A DNA stretch of 64,000 bases from QHXQ01 sp036389395 (GTDB lineage Bacteria > Acidobacteriota > Blastocatellia > Pyrinomonadales > Pyrinomonadaceae). The translations under genes were made by a program, and so were the position numbers. Of this stretch, positions 27,491-35,311 are shown one piece after another. Location of the stretch: contig DASVPY010000010.1 in assembly GCA_036389395.1 (NCBI GenBank), positions 62,001-126,000 of the forward strand. The letters run 5' to 3'. Position 1 is the first letter of the stretch. Each line of letters starts with the position of its first letter. The notes below the pieces were generated by a model, which worked only from the letters and a program-made list of their open reading frames with translations, was not told the DNA's origin and did no database searches.

Positions 27491-28855
27491 AACCGCCCCT
27501 CACGCCGGAGACAACCTGCGAGCCACGCGCGCGCCGCGCTCTGCCTCCTGCTCGTCGCCCTGCTCGCGCCGACTTCAGTCAACGCGCAACCGGCCGCGCG
27601 CGTCTCGCCGGAGGACGCCGCCCTGCTCGCAGACCTTGAGCGGCGCGCGTTCCAATTCTTCTGGGAGCACGCCGACCCGCACACGGGTCTCGTCCTCGAC
27701 CGCGCGCACACGGACGGGCGGCCGCACCAGCCGGGCGAGCCGAGTCATCGCGTCGCCAGCAGCGCCACCACCGGGTTCGGCTTGACCGCGCTCTGCATCG
27801 GCGCGGCCGACGGCTGGGTCACGCGCGCCGCCGCCCGCGCGCGCGCGCGCACGACCCTGCGCTACTTCGCCGAGCGCGCCGACGAACAACACGGCTGGTT
27901 CTACCACTGGCAGGAACAGGAGACGGGCGCGCGCCGCTGGCAGAGCGAGTTCTCGTCCATTGACACGGCGCTGCTGCTCGCGGGCGTGTTGACGGCGCGG
28001 CAGTGCTTCCGCGAGGACGCAGAGGTCGTGCGCCTCGCCACGCGCGTCTACGAGCGCGTGGACTTTCAGTGGATGCTCGCCGGTCATCCCACCTTGCTCT
28101 CGCACGGCTGGAAACCGGAGACCGGCTTCCTCAAGCCGCGCTGGGACACCTACAGCGAGCACCTGCTCCTGCAACTGCTCGCCATCGGCTCGCCGACGCA
28201 CCCCATCACGCCGCGCGCCTGGCTCGCCTGGCAGCGCACGCGCATTACCTACGCCGGCTACACTTACCTGAACGCCGGCCCGCTCTTCACGCACCAGTAC
28301 ACGCACGCGTGGGTTGACTTCCGCGGCTGGCGCGAGTCTTGGTATCCGTTCACGGACTACTACGCCAACTCGGTCGCCGCCACGCGCGCGCACCGGCTCT
28401 TCTGCCTGAGTCTCGCGCCGGAGTTCCCCGCCTACACGGAGAACGTGTGGGGCATCTCGGCGTCGGACAGCGCGAAAGGTTACGTGGCCTGGGGCGGGCC
28501 GCCGCGCGACCCGGCGATTGACGGCACGGTCGTCCCTTACGCGTCCGCCGGCTCGCTGATGTTCACGCCCGACATCTCGCTCGCGGCCCTGCGCACCATG
28601 CGCGCACGCTACGGCGCGCAGACTTACGGCCGCTACGGCTTCGCCGACGCCTTCAACCCCAACACCGGCTGGGTTGACCCGGACGTGATCGGCATAGACC
28701 TCGGCATCACGCTCTTAGGCGCGGAGAACCTCCGCACCGGTAACGTCTGGCGCTGGTTCATGCGCAACCCGGAGATCACGCGCGCGCTGCGGCGTGCGGG
28801 GCTGCGTCGTTACCGGGGCGGACACCAGCGCGGCCGTGGGTCAGTTCGACGTTGA
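27488..28855 (+). CDS. Glycoamylase-like (PF10091) exported protein
   Basis: Characteristic PF10091 motifs are present: 'DLERRAFQFFWEHADPHTGL', 'SSATTGFGLTALCIGA', 'SEFSSIDTALLLAGVLTARQ', 'YTHAWVDFRGW', 'TENVWGISASDSAKGY', 'VPYASAGSLMFTPDI', and a closing 'GWVDPDVIGIDLGITLL'. The fold is an (alpha/alpha) toroid; members are often paired with GH3 beta-glucosidases, as here, and some act on beta-glucans. The frame is open back to 27353, but that part is repeat sequence. GTG 27488 gives a reasonable signal peptide (RRR-rich, then ALCLLLVALLAPTSVNAQ); ATG 27440 is an alternative. No clear ribosome binding site. Confidence 0.85.
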   Translation: MNRPSRRRQPASHARAALCLLLVALLAPTSVNAQPAARVSPEDAALLADLERRAFQFFWEHADPHTGLVLDRAHTDGRPHQPGEPSHRVASSATTGFGLTALCIGAADGWVTRAAARARARTTLRYFAERADEQHGWFYHWQEQETGARRWQSEFSSIDTALLLAGVLTARQCFREDAEVVRLATRVYERVDFQWMLAGHPTLLSHGWKPETGFLKPRWDTYSEHLLLQLLAIGSPTHPITPRAWLAWQRTRITYAGYTYLNAGPLFTHQYTHAWVDFRGWRESWYPFTDYYANSVAATRAHRLFCLSLAPEFPAYTENVWGISASDSAKGYVAWGGPPRDPAIDGTVVPYASAGSLMFTPDISLAALRTMRARYGAQTYGRYGFADAFNPNTGWVDPDVIGIDLGITLLGAENLRTGNVWRWFMRNPEITRALRRAGLRRYRGGHQRGRGSVRR

Positions 28856-28875
28856 GGCTGACGGATCGTTAATTC

Positions 28876-29010
28876 AACACAGAGGCCACAGAGGAAAGCC
28901 ACAGAGGCCACAGAGAGGAGCAACCCTCTGTGGCCTCTGTGGCTTTCCTCTGTGGCCTCTGTGTTAACCCGGCCGCGCGTCACACTCAACCTTCAACGCG
29001 AGGCGTTGCC
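28876..29010. repeat. Composite CACAGAG palindromic element, copy 4
   Basis: CACAGAGGCCACAGAGG units face CCTCTGTGGCCTCTGTG units around a GAGCAACC loop, followed by the conserved flank GTTAACCCGGCCGCGCG and CACTCAACCTTCAA. The left outer arm may reach into the last codons of the PF10091 gene. Confidence 0.85.
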
Positions 29011-29023
29011 GGCGAGACGGCCG

Positions 29024-29764
29024 CTATTCCTCGTTCACCTGCATCCGCCGCACGCGCCTGAGCGCGCCGCTGAACGCGCCGCCGTGCCCTTTCAAGGTCG
29101 CGTCGAAGACGCCTTCGACGAGCGCGTACCTCTCGTGGTACTGCGCGTACTCGCCGCCCGACTTCGTCCCCGGCAGGTCGAGCCACAGGCCGTTCTTCGC
29201 GATGCGCTGCCGGTAGTCGTCCTCGTGCAGATAGACGGCCTTGCCTTCAAACCTGATGCTCACGAAGCCGACCACCCTGACGAGCCGCCCGTGGTAACGG
29301 GCCGGGTCGGCGATCAACTGCACGAGCGAGACCGACAGCGGGCGCTGCGCCTGGACGGTGGGCGTCGCTGCGGGCGGGGTCGCGCCCGCCGGCACGAGCC
29401 AGAACTCCAGCGCCGGCTGCTCGCGCGTCCCGCCCTCGATTGTAACGACGCGCGCGCCGGGCAGCCCCCGCGCTTCGACCAGGTGGTTCCGCACACGGTC
29501 GAGATTGAACACCGTGTCGCGCAGGCGTCTGTGCCGCCCGTCGTAGCCGATGACGTAAGCCTGCGCGTTCGGTTCCACCTTCAGCACCTCGTCGGCGAAA
29601 TGGATCACGCGCAGCTCGAAGTCTTCCAGATAACGCGGCTGAAGCTCGTCGAGCTTACGGGCCGCGCCGCCGCCGGGCCGTTCCTGCGCCAACGCACAGC
29701 TAAAAGCGGCCGCGACGACGAGGACACAAGTGCTCGCTCCGAGCCTTCTCCCTCTCAACCCCAT
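29024..29764 (-). CDS. Exported protein of unknown function
   Basis: 246 residues with a signal peptide (ASTCVLVVAAAFSCALAQ). A first region ('FELRVIHFADEVLKVEPNAQ', 'AYVIGYDGRHRRLRD') resembles the short secreted proteins of Acidobacteria that read as an OmpA-like peptidoglycan-binding variant. A second part ('PARYHGRLVRVVGFVSIRFE', 'YLHEDDYRQRIAKNGLWLDL') looks like an OB-fold-type nucleic-acid/oligosaccharide-binding barrel. I do not recognise a named family. It converges with the PF10091 gene; the next gene upstream (61 aa) is only 44 bases away. Confidence 0.78.
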   Translation of the reverse strand: MGLRGRRLGASTCVLVVAAAFSCALAQERPGGGAARKLDELQPRYLEDFELRVIHFADEVLKVEPNAQAYVIGYDGRHRRLRDTVFNLDRVRNHLVEARGLPGARVVTIEGGTREQPALEFWLVPAGATPPAATPTVQAQRPLSVSLVQLIADPARYHGRLVRVVGFVSIRFEGKAVYLHEDDYRQRIAKNGLWLDLPGTKSGGEYAQYHERYALVEGVFDATLKGHGGAFSGALRRVRRMQVNEE

Positions 29765-29808
29765 TCTCAGCCCCCGTTAACTTCCTTCGCGCCCCCGCAC
29801 AACCCGCC

Positions 29809-29994
29809 TCACCCTTGCCCGCCTCTCGCCCGGTCACGTTCTTCCCGCCGGGCCGCGATAACTCTCAGGATGAGTTGTAACGCGTCTTTAATGTCCGGCT
29901 TCCCCTCCCGCTCGGCTAGCTTGAGCGACTGAAGCAGGATGCCGGATAACTCTTGCTCCACGATCTTTTCCACCTGCGCCCTCTCGACCGTCAT
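29809..29994 (-). CDS. Small acidic/basic helical protein, 61 residues
   Basis: GGGGG seven bases before ATG 29994 is a plausible Shine-Dalgarno. The sequence 'MTVERAQVEKIVEQEL' to 'DALQLILRVIAARREERDR' is almost entirely helix-forming, with no signal peptide. It sits between two exported-protein genes on the same strand. Codon use matches neighbours, so it is likely real. No function is recognised. Confidence 0.6.
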   Translation of the reverse strand: MTVERAQVEKIVEQELSGILLQSLKLAEREGKPDIKDALQLILRVIAARREERDRARGGQG

Positions 29995-30016
29995 GCCTTG
30001 CCCCCTTCACCTCTTT

Positions 30017-31054
30017 CTATTTTGCGACTCTTATGCCCACAATCGTAGCCGCCACCAGTACCACCACGACTGCAATGGCAATCTTAACTCCGGGCGAAAG
30101 ATCATTACTGTTTTCTTGTTGGACTGGCGGAGAAGCAGGCGCGGTTGCCTCGCGCGAGATCGTCGCCAGGGTCGTGATCTTGCCGTCACGCCCGACTTTC
30201 CGCACGCGCGGTATCCAGGCCCTGCGCACTTCCGCTTGCGCAGGGGGTGCGTCCTGCCACTCCAGCACGTACACCTCGCCGCCGAAGAGCGCGACCCCGG
30301 TCGGCGACCACGGACTCGTTGCTTGCAGAATGGTGCTTACGTCACCGCCGGGTGTGATCTTGAGGACGCGGCGGCTGCCGGTGGCGGCGACGTACACGCT
30401 CCCCTGCGCATCGACGGCCAACCCCCGGCAGTAGCTCGCCGCTGATTCCGGCGGCGGGCTGACGGCGCGGTCTCTGCCGCTCCCGATGATTTCGGGACTG
30501 GCAAACTGCGAGACCTTGCCGTCCAACGTGATCTTTCGGATGGCGTTGGCGTCGGGGCGGACGGCGGCGGTGACATAGAGCGAGCCGTCCGGGCTGGCAG
30601 CGATCCCGGCGATGCCTGCGAACGCCTCGTCTGCGGCCAGAACAGACTCCTTCCCGTCGGGTGTTCTGCGCACGATCCGAGCCGAGCGGGGGCGGGTGTC
30701 TGCGTAGTAGAGATTTCCGTCCCGGTTAATCGTCAGGGGAAAATCGGAAGACATAATGAGCGCCGGTTTGGAACCTTGCGGCGTTACCCTTTCAAACCAC
30801 CCCCCGAAGTTCTTCTGAGACGCCGCAAAGTAGCCGGCTTCATCAATAGTCATCCAGTGAAATAAAGACGCTGGCAAGTACGTGAGCTTACCTTGCCCGT
30901 CAATCTGCCAGACGCCCTGACCGGTGTCCGTAAAGAACACCCTACCCTCTTTGTCAACCACAATGCCGGAGCCTGGATGCGCAACCGCGCCAGTCCCCAA
31001 CAGCACGCACAGCACTACGCTGGTCAGCGCCCTGACCATAAAAGAGGTGCGCAT
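30017..31054 (-). CDS. NHL/SMP-30-like beta-propeller protein with C-terminal membrane anchor
   Basis: A signal peptide (VVLCVLLGTGAVA) is followed by repeating blades: 'GSGIVVDKEGRVFFTDTGQG', 'PLTINRDGNLYYADT', 'GIAGIAASPDGSLYVTA', 'RGLAVDAQGSVYVAATGSR', 'GVALFGGEVYVLEW', each of the G-x-A/V-x-D-x-x-G-x-hYh(A/T)D type. The C-terminal 'VKIAIAVVVVLVAATIVGI' is a single TM with a short cytosolic RVAK tail. The protein is probably anchored in the membrane with the propeller outside. GGAGG lies seven bases ahead of ATG 31054. Its ligand is unknown. Confidence 0.8.
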   Translation of the reverse strand: MRTSFMVRALTSVVLCVLLGTGAVAHPGSGIVVDKEGRVFFTDTGQGVWQIDGQGKLTYLPASLFHWMTIDEAGYFAASQKNFGGWFERVTPQGSKPALIMSSDFPLTINRDGNLYYADTRPRSARIVRRTPDGKESVLAADEAFAGIAGIAASPDGSLYVTAAVRPDANAIRKITLDGKVSQFASPEIIGSGRDRAVSPPPESAASYCRGLAVDAQGSVYVAATGSRRVLKITPGGDVSTILQATSPWSPTGVALFGGEVYVLEWQDAPPAQAEVRRAWIPRVRKVGRDGKITTLATISREATAPASPPVQQENSNDLSPGVKIAIAVVVVLVAATIVGIRVAK

Positions 31055-31081
31055 TCTTAGACCTCCATGTGACCCACGCCC

Positions 31082-31474
31082 TCAATCGTGTGGGCCGACG
31101 AGGACGCCGCGCCCCCAGAACACCCGCGGCGGCCCGTCCTTCGGATGCTCGCGCCGGAGGGAACGCCGCCCACGCCCCAGCGCGTTCAGGCTCATCTCGT
31201 TCAGAGGCGTCTCCCGCCGGCTGAAGCCCTCGGCTTCGGCCTGCGTAAGCGGCATGAGCGTCCAGTACTGCGGATCGCTGCCCCCCTCCCAGTCAATCAG
31301 CTCGGTGAAGATCGAGACGTACCGCTGCTCGCAGCGGGGGCAGGCGAGGAGCGCGACGATGAAATGGGATTCGTCGATCAACTCTTCCAGGCGAGTGAGG
31401 CCGTCGCGCGCCGCCCACGCCGCGCGCGCGTCGGCGGGCCAGCAAAGGGCACAACCGAACTCCTGTGTCTGCAT
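31082..31474 (-). CDS. Hypothetical protein with CxxC pairs
   Basis: 130 residues with 'CALCWPADARAAW' and 'ACPRCEQRYVSIFTELIDWE', two CxxC pairs suggesting a zinc-ribbon or rubredoxin-like fold. An acidic central part ends 'YWTLMPLTQAEAEGF'. AGGTAGGG lies a few bases before ATG 31474. It overlaps the tail of the next ORF in another frame; because this protein reads better there, the overlap is probably an artefact of a frameshift in the other gene. Function unknown. Confidence 0.65.
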   Translation of the reverse strand: MQTQEFGCALCWPADARAAWAARDGLTRLEELIDESHFIVALLACPRCEQRYVSIFTELIDWEGGSDPQYWTLMPLTQAEAEGFSRRETPLNEMSLNALGRGRRSLRREHPKDGPPRVFWGRGVLVGPHD

Positions 31475-31973
31475 ACGCCCTACCTCGCCAGCCTCGTCCG
31501 CCAGTGCTTAAAAGGCGCGCTGATTGCCGCTCCGGTTGAATGAGTTGTCGGGCGGCGGCATTATCACCCGCATAGTACGCTCTGACCTTGATGCCCTGCT
31601 CGAATTCATACCGCCTTACTTTCCCGCCAACTACCGAGAACTTTATTTCTATCGGCGCGCCCGAATCAATGACCACCAGCAAACGCACGACCGCGCTATG
31701 CCTTCTAAGCCCCGACACGGCCATGCTGTAGCTGGCACTCCTGTTGGCTGCCTCGTCAGACCCTCCACTCACGACAGCCCCGCCGACACATTGGTTCAGG
31801 TCAACGGGCACCGAAACCTTTTCGGCCTCCCAGAAACCTTTCACCGTCAACTCGACGACAATACGCCCCCCGCCCCGCGTCTTAGGCGCAGCGGCGGTCG
31901 GCCGCGCCCCACAAGTAGTCATAGAAATGAGCAACAGCAATACGACAAGGTTAGAGGAACTTAACAGGTTCAT
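31293..31973 (-). CDS. Small exported protein, probably frameshifted near its end
   Basis: ATG 31973 has GGTGAG just upstream. The N-terminus 'MNLLSSSNLVVLLLLISMTT' is a signal sequence ending near Cys (MTTCGA). A plausible mature body follows to about residue 145 ('IVVELTVKGFWEAEKVSVPV', 'EIKFSVVGGKVRRYEFEQG'). After 'YYAGDNAAAR' the frame becomes arginine-rich and runs 180 bases into the 31082-31474 gene. Shifting one base at the CCC near 31545 gives a tail 'DNSFNRSGNQRAF' and a TAA at 31510-31508, before the next gene. I think that is the true end. Function unknown. Local GC is lower than the surroundings. Confidence 0.5.
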   Translation of the reverse strand: MNLLSSSNLVVLLLLISMTTCGARPTAAAPKTRGGGRIVVELTVKGFWEAEKVSVPVDLNQCVGGAVVSGGSDEAANRSASYSMAVSGLRRHSAVVRLLVVIDSGAPIEIKFSVVGGKVRRYEFEQGIKVRAYYAGDNAAARQLIQPERQSARLLSTGGRGWRGRAYADTGVRLCPLLARRRARGVGGARRPHSPGRVDRRIPFHRRAPRLPPLRAAVRLDLHRAD

Positions 31974-32268
31974 ACGACTCACCAAGCCTCAAACTACGAG
32001 CCGCCCAACGCATAGTAGACCGCAGGTGTCGGTCTAACACCGCTCTAGATAAAGCCGGCTAGAGCATATTAGACCGAAGCCGGCAGTAAGCTAAGCCCGC
32101 GGCCGCCTGCCGGCCTGAACATGAGCGGGCGCGCGGCGCGGAGGGGCGGCCGAGCGGTCGTGCCTCCGCGCCGCGCGCGCCCCGCGTCCGTCGGGACTGA
32201 GTTCCCGCCCTTCGGAACCCACTCCCCGCCGCCCGGCCCTCTTCCCCGCCATCCGCGGGCACGACTCG
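31974..32268. other. Intergenic region with palindromes
   Basis: An imperfect 24-mer AGACCGCAGG...CGGTCTAA (32017-32040) begins the island boundary. TATTAGACCGAA (32067-32078) is an inverted partial copy. A very stable hairpin follows: GGGCGCGCGGCGCGGAGG (32127-32144) pairs with CCTCCGCGCCGCGCGCGC (32163-32180). There is no T-run. No gene is supported. Confidence 0.6.
32016..32040. repeat. Left boundary repeat of the AT-rich island
   Basis: AGACCGCAGGTGTCGGTCTA then ACAC; matches 33904-33927 at 21 of 24 positions. Each copy carries the 6-bp inverted repeat AGACCG/CGGTCT. The two lie 1.9 kb apart around a toxin-antitoxin pair and a low-GC gene. Confidence 0.7.
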
Positions 32269-32589
32269 TTAGCCGCCCACGCGCACAAACTCGCCCGGCT
32301 TAATCTCGTGCAAGGCCGTTCTAGCTTCCGGCATCAAGGGCAGTAACGTCTGTAGACGATTATTTCTCGCTACCAGGAGGATGATCCCGATCTGGAAAGC
32401 TTTGAGGTTCTGTTGGTATTTTAGATTTTGGTCAACCGTGAGGAAGACATCAAACTCGGCTTCGGCTAAGGCCAGGAGCTGGCCATTCTTTATGCCCGAC
32501 CAGCCGTGCTCGGTGACAGTAACGACTTCATGTCCCGCCAGCTCACGCTTCACTTTGCGCGGTACACATTCATCAAGCAGCACTTTCAT
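32269..32589 (-). CDS. DUF5615 PIN-like toxin
   Basis: 106 residues beginning 'MKVLLDECVPRKVKRELAGH', with conserved acidic residues in 'LLDECVP', 'AEAEFDVFLTVDQNLKYQQN' and 'IGIILLVARNNRLQTLLPL'. This is the DUF5615/Mut7-C-like PIN fold, a predicted ribonuclease toxin. The start overlaps the DUF433 gene by 17 bases, the usual antitoxin-toxin order for this pair. Key Asp/Glu residues look intact. Confidence 0.88.
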   Translation of the reverse strand: MKVLLDECVPRKVKRELAGHEVVTVTEHGWSGIKNGQLLALAEAEFDVFLTVDQNLKYQQNLKAFQIGIILLVARNNRLQTLLPLMPEARTALHEIKPGEFVRVGG

Positions 32590-32794
32590 ATACCTGCGCC
32601 AGGAACGACTCTTTCATCTTCTCCAGCACTCTGACGGCGTGCTCCCTGCTGACCGCCGGGAAATCGTCGAGAAACTCGTCCAGGCTATCGCCCTCTTCGA
32701 GATAATCAAACAAGGTCTGCACCGGCACGCGCGTCCCCGCGAACACCGGCGTGCCCCCAAGAATGTCTTCCGAGCGATTGATTAAATCATTCAT
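32573..32794 (-). CDS. DUF433 antitoxin
   Basis: 73 residues from ATG 32794 (AGGA four bases upstream; the GTG at 32809 is an in-frame alternative). Pattern 'SEDILGGTPVFAGTRVPVQT', 'LFDYLEEGDSLDEFLDDFPA' and 'VSREHAVRVLEKMKE' is diagnostic for DUF433, a winged-helix/HTH antitoxin. It is translated ahead of and overlapping the DUF5615 toxin and would neutralise it and autoregulate the operon. Confidence 0.9.
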   Translation of the reverse strand: MNDLINRSEDILGGTPVFAGTRVPVQTLFDYLEEGDSLDEFLDDFPAVSREHAVRVLEKMKESFLAQVYESAA

Positions 32795-32954
32795 CAGTCC
32801 TAACCCCACACCGCCAGCATATCAGATTCCTGTAGCCTCGGAACCAAGGGGAGTTAACGCTCGGCATCAGCAGCACCGAGCAAGCAGCACACAAGCCAGA
32901 AGCCAAAGACAGCGATGAAAGGCACGCAATCGAGCTGTCGTCTGCAGGGCTTTG

Positions 32955-33809
32955 TTAGTCCACGGGCCATCCAGATAGCCATTCATATTTGCCATTCTTC
33001 ATCTGAAAGACAGGAGGTGTCCCCTGCTTTTCACAACTGTTGATTAGGTCATTAAAGAAATTGTTAAAATGTGTGTATTCCGGATGAGCAGAATCAATTA
33101 CCAGACAGGGATTTGCGCTCCCTCCAAACTTACTGTCAATGAGATTGTTTAGTGGTACATAGCTCTTATACGTATACCAACTAAGTAATAGTAAGAAACT
33201 GCCATCTTTTTTCAAGAGCCTTACGCCATTAAACGATGCGGGGGTTTTATAAAGGTAGATCTGCAAATCGCCTTTATAATTTTGTCCTTCCAAGTCTTGT
33301 GGATATAAGCCTAGCCGAGCGGTCACTCTCTGTTTGAGATCACCACAAATTATACTTAGCGTATCTGGATGCTGTAGATACAATTTTATACCCGCCCCTA
33401 CGTCAGCTAGTGCTCTCACGAGTGTGTGTGCTCGTTCGGAGCTATGCTGAATCAACTCCGCCTGAACCACCTTAATATCGCCCTTAAGAATTCTGCTCTT
33501 GATGTCAAGGAATGCTGTATTAACCTCATCGAAAACCTGAATGCCGGACAACTTATTAGTTATGACACCTTGTCTCTCACTGGAAGATGCATCCGTCTTT
33601 TTTTCTGAAACAGCTTCACGCCATGTGAGATAGGCACCAAAGCACATTAGCGCCGCGCCGATTATTACAATTACTATCTTCCAGCCGCTATTAACCTGTA
33701 TGGAACTACCGGCGATGGATAAACCATTCGCTGCACCTACGATTATCATAAATACGCCCAGTAACGTAATCATTACCGAAGCCGAAAGCTGCTTGATGAG
33801 GTCTTTCAT
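32955..33809 (-). CDS. Two-TM protein with PLD-like/DUF5919-like C-terminal domain
   Basis: AAAAGGAG precedes ATG 33809 at a good distance. TM1 (about 12-32, 'SVMITLLGVFMIIVGAANGL') and TM2 (about 43-61, 'GWKIVIVIIGAALMCFGAYL') are followed by a cytosolic domain of 200 residues: 'IQVFDEVNTAFLDIKSRI', 'DVGAGIKLYLQHPDTLSIIC', 'LQIYLYKTPASFNGVRLLKK', 'DGSFLLLLSWYTYK', 'HFNNFFNDLINSCEK'. This order (ligand strand, acidic/His element, 'Y-x-x-x-x-x-x-F-R/G-hhh', aromatic closing helix) resembles the C-terminal parts of the putative effectors at 3444-4448 and 36566-37654. The codons are far more AT-rich than those of neighbours, suggesting transfer. A membrane-disrupting defence effector is possible but unproven. 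Confidence 0.6.
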   Translation of the reverse strand: MKDLIKQLSASVMITLLGVFMIIVGAANGLSIAGSSIQVNSGWKIVIVIIGAALMCFGAYLTWREAVSEKKTDASSSERQGVITNKLSGIQVFDEVNTAFLDIKSRILKGDIKVVQAELIQHSSERAHTLVRALADVGAGIKLYLQHPDTLSIICGDLKQRVTARLGLYPQDLEGQNYKGDLQIYLYKTPASFNGVRLLKKDGSFLLLLSWYTYKSYVPLNNLIDSKFGGSANPCLVIDSAHPEYTHFNNFFNDLINSCEKQGTPPVFQMKNGKYEWLSGWPVD

Positions 33810-33903
33810 GCTTAACTCCTTTTCGTATTATTTCCCGTGCTAATTATAACTGAGCAATGAAGTATCCTAACTACAAGTAGACCGCAGCGGCGTTTGCCGG
33901 GAA

Positions 33904-33927
33904 AGACCGCAGGGTTCGGTCTAATAC
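33904..33927. repeat. Right boundary repeat of the AT-rich island
   Basis: AGACCGCAGGGTTCGGTCTA then ATAC, a near copy of 32017-32040. A partial copy (GTAGACCGCAG) lies just before it at 33878-33888. Confidence 0.7.
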
Positions 33928-34094
33928 GCGCGGAGCCGGATTTTACCGCACGCTTGCGATCTAATACACAAATTTCTAGCTTGTACCGCGCACATCTCAC
34001 GCGCTCTGTGTAGCCCGCGGGCGGCACAGTGCCACGCAGCCGTTGGCCTCCGTGCCCGGCGTTCGTGCTCTAAAGGCTGGCGCGGGCGGGAGGC

Positions 34095-35168
34095 TTAACG
34101 CTTGGCGGTGGCGTCGGCGTAGGCGCTGGCGACGGCGGGGCCGGCGACGTAGGCGTTGAAGAGGGTGTTGCGGACGGGGCTGTCGGCGGCGAAGAGTTTG
34201 CGCAGGTCGTCGAGGTTGACGCTCTTGCGGGCCGCTTCCAGGGTCTCGCCGCGGGCGACGGCCGCTTCGGTCTGTTGCTTGACGGAGTTCATCAGGCGGG
34301 CGACGAGTTGGACGTAAGCGTCGTCGCGCATGAGGGGGCCGTGGCCGGGGACGATGACGGCGGGCTTGAGGGCCAGGAGGCGCGCGAGCGTCGCGCCCCA
34401 GTCGCCGACGTGCGACTGATCCGCGCCGACGAGCGGCACGGGCCAGACCACCAGATCGCCCGCCGCGACGACGTGCTCCTGCGGCAGATGCACCACCACG
34501 TCGCCCGACGTGTGCCCGCGCCCGAGGTAGAGGATTTCGATGGTGCGCCCGCCGTGGTAGAGCGTCAGCTTGTCTTCGAGCGTGACGGTCGGCAGCACCG
34601 GCTCGAAGTCGCGCGGCACGGTCATGTAGCCTTCCGCCAGCGCGATGTCGCTCGCAAGGCTCGCGCGCTGCTCGTCCGTCAGCGGCCCGCCGCGCGCGTT
34701 CTGGCCGGAGCTGAGGATGCCGCGCAGTTGTTCGACGGTGGCGGGGATCGCCTCGTGGAACTTCTGCCGGGCGGTCAACCCCTGCGCGGGCAGGTAGGCG
34801 CGCACGGCGGCGTGGGCGATGAACTCGACGCCGGGGAACGCGTCGCGGTAGACCTGATCGCCGACGACGTGATCGTCGTGCCAGTGCGTGTTGACGACGT
34901 AGCGCACGGGCTTGTCCGTGATCTGCCGCAGGGCGGCCAGCACCGCCTTCGTCGCGGCGGCGTTCGACTGCGCGTCCACGACGAGCACGTCGTCCTTGCA
35001 GACGACGAACAGGCTGTTCGACTCGACGGCGAAGCCCGGCGGCTCGCGGCGCAGCGCGGCGTAGACGCCCTCGGCGACGCGCACGACCTCGAACTTGTTC
35101 GACTGCCCCAGAATGGTCAGCGGCGCGGCGAGCACGAGCGCGAACAGGCACAGGCGGGCGAGCGACAT
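34095..35168 (-). CDS. Exported metallo-beta-lactamase-fold hydrolase
   Basis: GGAGGAG lies six bases before ATG 35168, followed by a signal peptide (CLFALVLAAPLTILGQ). The 357-residue body has metal motifs 'VVNTHWHDDHVVGD' (HxHxDH, about 93-99), 'YLGRGHTSGDVVVHLP' and 'VIVPGHGPLMRDD'. These are the Zn ligands of the MBL superfamily; the layout resembles quinoprotein-relay or glyoxalase II-type hydrolases more than true beta-lactamases. It is expected to be periplasmic. The substrate is unknown; resistance should not be inferred from the fold. Confidence 0.9.
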   Translation of the reverse strand: MSLARLCLFALVLAAPLTILGQSNKFEVVRVAEGVYAALRREPPGFAVESNSLFVVCKDDVLVVDAQSNAAATKAVLAALRQITDKPVRYVVNTHWHDDHVVGDQVYRDAFPGVEFIAHAAVRAYLPAQGLTARQKFHEAIPATVEQLRGILSSGQNARGGPLTDEQRASLASDIALAEGYMTVPRDFEPVLPTVTLEDKLTLYHGGRTIEILYLGRGHTSGDVVVHLPQEHVVAAGDLVVWPVPLVGADQSHVGDWGATLARLLALKPAVIVPGHGPLMRDDAYVQLVARLMNSVKQQTEAAVARGETLEAARKSVNLDDLRKLFAADSPVRNTLFNAYVAGPAVASAYADATAKR

Positions 35169-35311
35169 TCGGTCTCCTCCGATTGCGTTCACGGGCGCAG
35201 GTTAAGGCTTGCGTCTGGCAGTTTACGCCACGCGCCCGCGCCCGGTTCGTTTTAAGTGACGAGCGGCCGCGCTGCTGACGTTGGCGGCGCATTAAGATTG
35301 CGCGCGCAACT

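Noticed and set aside
31524..31964. Plus-strand 146-residue ORF
   Set aside because: Antisense to a gene with a clear signal peptide and ribosome binding site; translation has no coherent pattern.
32059..32303. Short ORFs on both strands
   Set aside because: They overlap a strong GC hairpin and are low-complexity Arg/Ala sequences.
33812..34027. 71-residue minus-strand ORF
   Set aside because: Lies over the island boundary repeats, Cys/Arg-rich with no ribosome binding site or homology-like features.
34095..35168. Beta-lactamase (resistance) gene
   Set aside because: The fold is metallo-beta-lactamase superfamily, but motif context fits a general hydrolase; no evidence for lactam activity.
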